A program made the translations under genes and the position numbers. Of a stretch of 43,118 nucleotides of DNA, positions 24,827-30,985 are shown one piece after another; the stretch's first letter is position 1, and each line of letters starts with the position of its first letter. The DNA comes from Prevotellaceae bacterium (GTDB lineage: Bacteria > Bacteroidota > Bacteroidia > Bacteroidales > Bacteroidaceae): NCBI GenBank assembly GCA_028723455.1, contig JAQYEW010000015.1, forward strand, positions 1-43,118, read 5' to 3'. The notes under the pieces were generated by a model that saw only the letters and a list, made by a program, of their open reading frames with translations, did no database searches and was not told where the DNA came from.

Positions 24827-25825
24827 TTAGAGCTTGTCGTTAGAACCCAGTACCTCCATGATCTTGTGGATGTACATCTTCTTCATGGCCTCGCGAGCGG
24901 GCTTGAGGTACTGACGGGGATCGAAGTGAGCGGGGTTCTCGGCAAAGTACTTGCGGATAGCGGCGGTCATGGCCAGACGTGAGTCGGAGTCGATGTTGAT
25001 CTTGCAAACAGCGCTCTTGCTGGCCTGACGGAGCTGCTCCTCGGGGATACCAACGGCATCGGGCAACTTACCGCCAAACTGGTTGATGGTTGCTACCTCG
25101 TCCTGAGGCACTGAGCTTGAACCGTGCAGTACGATGGGGAAACCGGGAATGCGCTTCTCAATCTCGGCCAGGATGTCGAAGGCCAAGGGAGGGGGAACGA
25201 GCAAACCGGTCTTGGGGTCGCGGGTGCACTGCTCGGGAGTGAACTTATAAGCGCCGTGGCTGGTGCCGATGGAAATGGCGAGGCTGTCGCAACCGGTACG
25301 CTTGCTGAAATCCTCAACCTCCTCGGGCTTCGTGTAGTGAGATACCTCGCTGGATACCTCGTCCTCTACGCCGGCCAGAACGCCTAACTCAGCCTCAACG
25401 GTTACGTCGTGTGCGTGAGCATACTCTACAACCTTCTTGGTGAGGGCGATGTTCTCCTCGTAGGGCAGGTGGCTGCCGTCAATCATTACGCTTGAGAAAC
25501 CGTTGTCGATACACTCCTTACAGATTTCGAAGCTATCGCCGTGGTCCAGGTGCAAAGCGATCTGGGGCTTCTCGCAACCCAACTCCTTGGCGTACTCAAC
25601 AGCGCCTTGAGCCATGTAGCGCAGGATGGTACCGTTGGCATAAGCGCGAGCACCCTTGGATACCTGCATGATAACAGGACTCTTGGTCTCTACAGCAGCC
25701 TGTACGATAGCCTGCATCTGCTCCATCGTGTTGAAATTGAAAGCGGGGATGGCGTAGCCGCCAGCCACTGCCTTGGCAAACATGTCTCGGGTATTTACCA
25801 GACCCAATTCCTTGTAACTTACCAT
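24827..25825 (-). CDS. fba: Class II fructose-bisphosphate aldolase
   Basis: Zinc-dependent aldolase that splits fructose 1,6-bisphosphate into dihydroxyacetone phosphate and glyceraldehyde 3-phosphate. The protein is 332 residues. Zinc and catalytic segments are visible: HLDHGDSFEICKECID, SVMIDGSHLPYEEN, VEAELGVLAGVED, SIGTSHGAYKF and IVLHGSSSVP. NKL-like C-terminal residues follow EVLGS. It lies opposite pfkA, the previous step of glycolysis, and both end at the same hairpin. Confidence 0.97.
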   Translation of the reverse strand: MVSYKELGLVNTRDMFAKAVAGGYAIPAFNFNTMEQMQAIVQAAVETKSPVIMQVSKGARAYANGTILRYMAQGAVEYAKELGCEKPQIALHLDHGDSFEICKECIDNGFSSVMIDGSHLPYEENIALTKKVVEYAHAHDVTVEAELGVLAGVEDEVSSEVSHYTKPEEVEDFSKRTGCDSLAISIGTSHGAYKFTPEQCTRDPKTGLLVPPPLAFDILAEIEKRIPGFPIVLHGSSSVPQDEVATINQFGGKLPDAVGIPEEQLRQASKSAVCKINIDSDSRLAMTAAIRKYFAENPAHFDPRQYLKPAREAMKKMYIHKIMEVLGSNDKL

Positions 25826-25875
25826 AGTTTCAGTTATTTAGTTGTTATTATTCTTATTGTCTTAATTCGCTACTG

Positions 25876-25883
25876 CAAAGGTA
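25876..25883 (-). promoter_or_regulatory. Probable -7 box for fba
   Basis: Read on the minus strand this is TACCTTTG followed by C, 50 bases before the fba ATG. A matching TTG at the right distance is not seen. Confidence 0.55.
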
Positions 25884-25938
25884 GGGAAAAGTTCTGACTT
25901 GTGAGCCACATGGAATGGTTTTTTTTAGGGCATACAAC

Positions 25939-25968
25939 TTACGAAGCCCACGAAAATGGGCTTCGTAA
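25939..25968 (-). terminator. Hairpin downstream of aqpZ
   Basis: TTACGAAGCCCA (25939-25950) pairs perfectly with 25957-25968 around a 6-base loop, about 20 bases after the aquaporin stop. No immediate U-tract follows on the minus strand. Confidence 0.55.
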
Positions 25969-25987
25969 CAAACTTTAAGAGAATCGG

Positions 25988-26650
25988 TTATTCTTTGTCC
26001 TCGAAGTACTTCCAGCACAGGATGGCCAGCACTGCACCGCAGAGGGGTGCGGCAATGAATATCCACAGATAGGTAAGAGCCTGGCCGCCGGCAAAGATAG
26101 CGGGACCGATGGAACGGGCGGGGTTCACGCTTGTGCCCGTGAAATAGATGCCTACCAAGTGAACCAGAACGAGGGTAAGGCCGATGGCCAAGCCTGCCAG
26201 ATTGCCCGCACCTTTCTTTTTGTCCGTTGCAGCCAGGACAACACCCACGAAGGCATAGGTGAGCACAACCTCCACAATAAAGGCAACGGCAACGCTGCCC
26301 TTACAGCCGGCTCCGACGCCGTTGGCGCCCAGTCCGGTTTCCGCGCCATAGAGGAACATCAGAAGCGCGCCGGCGAGAATACCGCCGATGAGCTGTGCAC
26401 ACCAATAGCTGAGGGCATCCTTCAGGCTCATGCGGCCCATTCCCCAAACACCCAGCGTAACGGCGGGGTTGATGTGGCAGCCGCTGGTGCTGCCAAAGGC
26501 GTATGCCATAGCCACAACACTGAGACCAAAAGCCACAGCGGTGCCTACGACGCTGGCGGCATCAACTCCACACGACAGGCCGATGGCAGTGCCGCAACCC
26601 ATGAACGTTAGTACGAATGTTCCCAAGAGTTCTGCAAAGAATTTTTTCAT
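25988..26650 (-). CDS. aqpZ: Aquaporin Z (MIP family water channel)
   Basis: A 220-residue inner-membrane channel with six helices. The two NPA half-helices are GCHINPAVTLG and TGTSVNPARSIGP. His in LVHLVGIYFTGT and Arg after the second NPA match the narrow selectivity filter of water-selective AqpZ, which argues against a glycerol facilitator. The N-terminus MKKFFAELLGTFVLTFMGCGTA is typical. It is divergent from the DUF486 gene, with two well-spaced promoters in the gap. Confidence 0.95.
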   Translation of the reverse strand: MKKFFAELLGTFVLTFMGCGTAIGLSCGVDAASVVGTAVAFGLSVVAMAYAFGSTSGCHINPAVTLGVWGMGRMSLKDALSYWCAQLIGGILAGALLMFLYGAETGLGANGVGAGCKGSVAVAFIVEVVLTYAFVGVVLAATDKKKGAGNLAGLAIGLTLVLVHLVGIYFTGTSVNPARSIGPAIFAGGQALTYLWIFIAAPLCGAVLAILCWKYFEDKE

Positions 26651-26677
26651 AATTTTAAATTTTGGTTAATAGTTTTA

Positions 26678-26708
26678 CAAAAATAGCAAAGTTTGTTGTA
26701 CGATGCAA
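26678..26708 (-). promoter_or_regulatory. Promoter of aqpZ
   Basis: On the minus strand: TTG (26706-26708), 20 bases, then TATTTTTG (26678-26685). Confidence 0.65.
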
Positions 26709-26719
26709 GCGTTCCGCTC

Positions 26720-26749
26720 TTGTTTTTTCATGCCTTTTATTTACTTTTG
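26720..26749 (+). promoter_or_regulatory. Promoter of the DUF486-tex unit
   Basis: TTG at 26720-26722, 19 bases, then TACTTTTG at 26742-26749. A seven-codon ORF (ATG 26758 to TAG) lies in the leader before the DUF486 ATG at 26782. Confidence 0.65.
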
Positions 26750-26781
26750 TTCTCCAAATGAGCAAAAAGAATATTATATAG

Positions 26782-27153
26782 ATGAACAGTTACCTTTTGA
26801 CCATCCTGCTGCTTGTCGGTAGCAATATCATGATGACATTGGCCTGGTATGGCCATCTGAAGTTGCAGGAGATGGGCGTTACCACGGGCTGGCCCTTGAT
26901 GGCCATTATTGTTCTGAGTTGGGGAGTGGCTTTCTTCGAGTATTGCCTGATGGTGCCTGCGAACCGCATTGGCTTTCAGGGCAACGGAGGCCCCTTTTCG
27001 CTTTTGCAGCTGAAGGTGTTACAGGAATGTATCACCCTGATGGTTTTTGTGGTTGTTTCGGGCTTGATGTTCCGCAACATGCAGTTTACATGGAATCAAT
27101 TATGGAGCGCCCTCTGTCTCATTGGCGCTGTTTACTTTGCCTTTAAGAAATGA
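26782..27153 (+). CDS. DUF486 (DMT-like) small membrane protein
   Basis: A 123-residue protein with four membrane helices, the DUF486 family of the drug/metabolite transporter clan. Diagnostic segments are SNIMMTLAWYGHLK, FFEYCLMVPANRIGFQGNGG and QLKVLQECITLMVF. Function is unknown; four-helix DMT proteins usually work as dimers. Its TGA overlaps the tex ATG by 4 bases (27150-27153), so the two products are translationally coupled. Confidence 0.88.
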   Translation: MNSYLLTILLLVGSNIMMTLAWYGHLKLQEMGVTTGWPLMAIIVLSWGVAFFEYCLMVPANRIGFQGNGGPFSLLQLKVLQECITLMVFVVVSGLMFRNMQFTWNQLWSALCLIGAVYFAFKK

Positions 27154-29276
27154 AAGAAATAATTTCCGGATGTCTCGGCCTGCCCTTGCAGGGGGTGAGC
27201 GGAGTGGTGGAACTTTTGGGCGAGGGTGCCACCGTGCCTTTTATCGCCCGCTATCGCAAGGAACGTACGGGCGGCATGAACGAAGTGGACATTGCCCGTA
27301 TCAGTCAGGAACTGACGAGATTGCAGGAGTTGGAGAAGCGCAAGCAGACCGTCCTTAGCACGATTGACGCTCAGGGCAAGCTGACCGATGCCCTGCGCCG
27401 GCAAATCGAAGCCACTTGGGATGGCAACCAGCTGGAGGACCTCTATCTTCCTTTCAAGCCTCGCCGCCGCACACGTGCCCAAGTGGCGCGCGAACAGGGT
27501 CTGGAACCCTTGGCGACGCTGATTATGATGGGTCGTGAGCGCAATCCCGAGGCGGCTGCGGAGCAATACGTGGGGGAGGAAGTAAAGTCGGTTGCCGAGG
27601 CCTTGCAGGGTGCCCAGGATATTTTGGCGGAGATGGTGAGCGAGGACGCCGATGTGCGCGAACGCCTGCGCCGCCTTTTTGAGCGTAAAGCTATCCTTCG
27701 GTCGCGTATCAGGCGTGGCATGAAGGAAAAGGACGAGGCGCAGAAGTTCTCCGACTATTTTGAATGGGAGGAACAGCTGCGCCGTTGTCCCAGTCATCGC
27801 ATGCTTGCCATGCGCCGTGGCGAGCATGAGGGCGTGCTTGGCCTGAGTGTTGTTCTGGAGGACGAGGACGAAGCGGTGGCGGGCATTGTGCGCCGTTATG
27901 TACACACGCAGCAGCCGGCTTGTGCCCGTTTGCTGGAGGCAGCCATCGCCGATGCTTACAAACGCCTGCTGGCTCCGCAGATGGAAAGCGAGATGATGCG
28001 TCTGGGCAAGGAGAAAGCGGACACTGAAGCCGTCCGTGTCTTTGCCGGGAATCTGAGCCAACTCCTGATGGGTGCCCCCTTAGGCGAGCAACGTGTGCTC
28101 GCCATCGACCCCGGTTTTCGCACGGGATGCAAGGTGGTGTGCCTGGGCGAACACGGCGATTTGTTGATCCACTTCGTTATCAAGCCCCATACGGGGGACG
28201 AATCCGGCGCCGCGCGCCAGATTGCGCAGGCGGTACGGAAGTATAGGATTGAAGCCATTGCCGTGGGCAACGGCACGGCTTCGCGTGAAACAACGGCTTT
28301 CCTGGACCGTATGCAAGCGGCGGGAAATGCCTTGCCGCCCGTCTTTGTCGTGAGCGAAGACGGTGCCAGCATTTACAGTGCCAGCGAAGTGGCCCGTGAG
28401 GAATTCCCTTCGGAGGACGTAACGGTGCGTGGCGCGGTAAGTATTGGCAGGCGATTGATGGACCCTTTGAGCGAACTGGTGAAGTTGCCGCCCGAAAGCA
28501 TCGGCGTGGGCCAATACCAGCACGATGTGGACCAGGGCTTGTTGCGCAGGCAGTTGGACCAGACCGTTGTCAGCTGCGTGAACCGCGTAGGCGTGGACTT
28601 GAACACCGCTTCGCGTCATCTGCTTACCTATGTCAGTGGTTTGGGTCCTGCCTTGGCCCGGAACATTGTGGATTATCGCACGGCGAACGGTGCTTTTAGT
28701 TCGCGCCGCCAGCTGCTGAAAGTGGCGCGCTTGGGTCCCACGGCCTATGAACAGTGTGCGGGTTTCCTGCGCATCCGTGGTGCCAAGAACCCGTTGGACA
28801 ACAGTGCCGTACATCCCGAGCGCTATGCCTTGGTGGAACAGATGGCAAAGGACGCGGGATGCAGCGTTGCGCAGCTGATGCAAAGCGCGGAGAAACGCAA
28901 AAGCATCCGGCTGGAGCAATACCAGACGCCGGAAATCGGCATGCCCACTTTGCTGGACATCATGAATGAGTTGGAGAAGCCCGGCCGCGACCCGCGCGAG
29001 CAACTGGAGGCATTCCGTTTCGACCCTACGGTGCATACGCCCCAGGACTTGCGTCCGGGCATGTTGCTGCCGGGTATTGTTACGAATATCACCCAGTTCG
29101 GTGCTTTCGTGGATGTCGGCGTGCATCAGGACGGCCTGGTACATGTGTCTCAGTTGGCCAACCGCTTTGTCAAGGACCCCACGCAGGTCGTAAGCCTGCA
29201 TCAGCACGTGCGCGTCCGTGTGCTGGAGGTCGATTTGCGTAGAAATCGCATTTCCTTGAGCATGAGAGAGGAATAA
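27150..29276 (+). CDS. tex: Tex family RNA-binding transcription accessory protein
   Basis: A 708-residue cytoplasmic nucleic-acid-binding protein related to Tex of Bordetella/Pseudomonas and eukaryotic Spt6. The N-terminal helical domain includes the family signature ATVPFIARYRKERTGGMNEV. A YqgF-like RNase H fold starts near residue 313 (LAIDPGFRTGCKVV). Helix-hairpin-helix motifs lie around 490-545 (VSGLGPALARNIVDYR), and an S1 RNA-binding domain at 636-706 (GIVTNITQFGAFVDVGVHQDG). Length is near the short end of the family (710-780). It starts inside the DUF486 stop codon. Confidence 0.96.
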   Translation: MKEIISGCLGLPLQGVSGVVELLGEGATVPFIARYRKERTGGMNEVDIARISQELTRLQELEKRKQTVLSTIDAQGKLTDALRRQIEATWDGNQLEDLYLPFKPRRRTRAQVAREQGLEPLATLIMMGRERNPEAAAEQYVGEEVKSVAEALQGAQDILAEMVSEDADVRERLRRLFERKAILRSRIRRGMKEKDEAQKFSDYFEWEEQLRRCPSHRMLAMRRGEHEGVLGLSVVLEDEDEAVAGIVRRYVHTQQPACARLLEAAIADAYKRLLAPQMESEMMRLGKEKADTEAVRVFAGNLSQLLMGAPLGEQRVLAIDPGFRTGCKVVCLGEHGDLLIHFVIKPHTGDESGAARQIAQAVRKYRIEAIAVGNGTASRETTAFLDRMQAAGNALPPVFVVSEDGASIYSASEVAREEFPSEDVTVRGAVSIGRRLMDPLSELVKLPPESIGVGQYQHDVDQGLLRRQLDQTVVSCVNRVGVDLNTASRHLLTYVSGLGPALARNIVDYRTANGAFSSRRQLLKVARLGPTAYEQCAGFLRIRGAKNPLDNSAVHPERYALVEQMAKDAGCSVAQLMQSAEKRKSIRLEQYQTPEIGMPTLLDIMNELEKPGRDPREQLEAFRFDPTVHTPQDLRPGMLLPGIVTNITQFGAFVDVGVHQDGLVHVSQLANRFVKDPTQVVSLHQHVRVRVLEVDLRRNRISLSMREE

Positions 29277-29308
29277 TTGAAAAAGTATTTGTTTTTTTGT
29301 TATCTTTG
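29277..29308 (+). promoter_or_regulatory. Promoter of the CDP-alcohol transferase operon
   Basis: TTG at 29277-29279, immediately after the tex stop, 21 bases, then TATCTTTG at 29301-29308 and a C. The leader would be about 25 bases. Confidence 0.65.
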
Positions 29309-29337
29309 CATAAGTTTCATCTATTTAGACAGATACA

Positions 29338-30270
29338 ATGACACTACGAGATCGAGTGCTCAGTACGATGAAAAGTACGGAGACGGAGGGTAACTTCGAA
29401 CTTTATGTAACCCGTTTGCCGGGTTATCTTTGGGCTCTTTTGTTCCGTACCCTGCATGTCCATCCCATTGCCGTTACGCTCATGAGCATTGTCTTGGGCG
29501 TTGGCAGCGCATACTTCTTCTATTTCCCCTCTCTCGGTATGACGCTTGTGGGTATCCTGTTGCTGGTGTGGGCCAATTGGTTCGATTGTGCCGACGGCCA
29601 GCTGGCACGCATGACAGGCCAGAAGACCCTCATCGGGCGTATCTTGGACGGTTTCGCCGGCGACTTGTGGTTCTTTGCCATCTATCTTGCCTTGTGCCTG
29701 AGACTGACCTCTGCCACTGCCCCTTGGGGCGGCGAATGGGGGCCTTGGATATGGCTGTTGGCGGCATGGGCGGGCTTGCATTGTCATGTCTTGCAGTGCA
29801 ACATTGCCGACTATTACCGCAATATCCATTTGCGTTTCCTCTTAGGTCAGGAAGGGAGCGAACTTGACAATAGCCGGGAGGAGCGGGAGAAATACAAAAG
29901 AATGGCGTGGTTCAGCCACGATTGGTTCCAAAAGCTGTATCTCTTTTTCTATATCCGTTACACCCGGCGTCAGGAAAACATGACGCCGGAGTTTCAGCAA
30001 CTGAATCAGTCGTTGCGCAGGATCTACCCCGATGGCGAATTGCCCGTGGACTTGCGCCGGCGTTTTTGTCGCGAGTCGCGTCCTTTGATGCCGCTGTGCA
30101 ACATACTGACCTTTGATACGCGTGTGGGCGTGCTTTTCCTGACCCTGCTTTTGGGTGAGCCTTGGTTGTATTTCTGTTTCGAGATTCTTGTCCTGGAGCC
30201 TCTGCGCCATTATGTGATACGAAGGCACGAACGCCTATGCCGCCGCACGAGAGAGGAGGTAGTGTCATGA
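29338..30270 (+). CDS. CDP-alcohol phosphatidyltransferase family membrane protein
   Basis: A 310-residue integral membrane enzyme that transfers a phosphoalcohol (or phosphatidyl) group from a CDP-activated donor. The complete active-site motif DxxDGxxARx8GxxxDxxxD is present: Asp83, Asp86, Gly87, Ala90-Arg91, Gly100, Asp104 and an Asp at 108-109. The protein is about 100 residues longer than PgsA or PssA; a charged segment (about residues 175-255) rich in Arg, Glu and Asp lies between helices and holds FQQLNQSLRRIYPDGELP. The next gene, a cytidylyltransferase, overlaps by 4 bases, which suggests it makes the CDP-alcohol used here. The alcohol is unknown. Confidence 0.88.
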   Translation: MTLRDRVLSTMKSTETEGNFELYVTRLPGYLWALLFRTLHVHPIAVTLMSIVLGVGSAYFFYFPSLGMTLVGILLLVWANWFDCADGQLARMTGQKTLIGRILDGFAGDLWFFAIYLALCLRLTSATAPWGGEWGPWIWLLAAWAGLHCHVLQCNIADYYRNIHLRFLLGQEGSELDNSREEREKYKRMAWFSHDWFQKLYLFFYIRYTRRQENMTPEFQQLNQSLRRIYPDGELPVDLRRRFCRESRPLMPLCNILTFDTRVGVLFLTLLLGEPWLYFCFEILVLEPLRHYVIRRHERLCRRTREEVVS

Positions 30271-30983
30271 AACGTGTCGTGGCGCTTCTCCTGGCCGGAG
30301 GCGAGGGGTTGCGTTTGGGTGCCGACCGTCCCAAGCAGTTCTTGGAGGTGGACGGGCGCAGCGTGCTTAGCATCACCCTTGCTGCCTTTGACAATCATCC
30401 CGCCGTTACGGACCTGTGCGTTGTCTGTCCTGCGCAATGGACAGCCTATGTGCGTGAGCAGGCGGCTGCGTTTGGCATCCGCAAACCGTTGGTTTTGGCA
30501 TCGGGCGGCATCAGCAGTATCGACTCGCTGCGCAACGGCTTGCAGACTGTGGCCGAAGCGTGGGGCGGAGAGTCCCCGCAGGAAGTGGCCGTAATGGTGC
30601 ATGATGCCGTGCGTCCGTTGGTGGACGAGGGCGTGCTGACCCGCAATCTGGAGGTTTACGCCCTGCGCGGCAATGCCATCAGTTGTATCCGCAGCGAGGA
30701 GGCTTATCTGCACAGCGCAGATGGAATCCAGAGTACGGAGATTATCCGGCGCGACCTGTTGTGGCGTGCGCAGACACCCATGACATTCTCCTTGGCCAAG
30801 TTGCAGGAACTGATGCGCGCGGCGGAGGAAAAGCGCATCACCGGCAGCCAGTCGCTGATTACGCTGGTGCATGAAGTCCTGCCCGACGAACCGCTCTACG
30901 TGGCTTTGGGCAGCCGAACGAACTTTAAAATCACATTCCCCGAGGACGTCAGATTGCTGAAGGGATTGATAGACCTTTACTGA
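30267..30983 (+). CDS. IspD/TarI-family cytidylyltransferase, atypical
   Basis: A 238-residue nucleotidyltransferase of the IspD/TarI family, which forms CDP-methylerythritol or CDP-ribitol. The start at MKRVVALLLAGGEG is fixed by the ATGA overlap with the transferase gene. The CTP-binding loop is LAGGEGLRLGADRPKQF, and VHDAVRP (about 111-117) is the metal site. Two substrate motifs differ: where IspD has a PVxDTxK stretch this protein has ISCIRSEEAY, and where IspD has TDE(A/D) it has TGSQS. QTPMTF and NFKITFPEDV are recognisable. Context (a CDP-alcohol transferase immediately upstream) points to activation of a polyol phosphate other than methylerythritol phosphate. Plain IspD remains possible. 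Confidence 0.8.
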   Translation: MKRVVALLLAGGEGLRLGADRPKQFLEVDGRSVLSITLAAFDNHPAVTDLCVVCPAQWTAYVREQAAAFGIRKPLVLASGGISSIDSLRNGLQTVAEAWGGESPQEVAVMVHDAVRPLVDEGVLTRNLEVYALRGNAISCIRSEEAYLHSADGIQSTEIIRRDLLWRAQTPMTFSLAKLQELMRAAEEKRITGSQSLITLVHEVLPDEPLYVALGSRTNFKITFPEDVRLLKGLIDLY

Positions 30984-30985
30984 TA

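Noticed and set aside
30267-30983. Confident naming of this gene as ispD
   Set aside because: Two substrate-site motifs of IspD are not conserved, and the gene is coupled to a CDP-alcohol transferase instead of MEP pathway genes.
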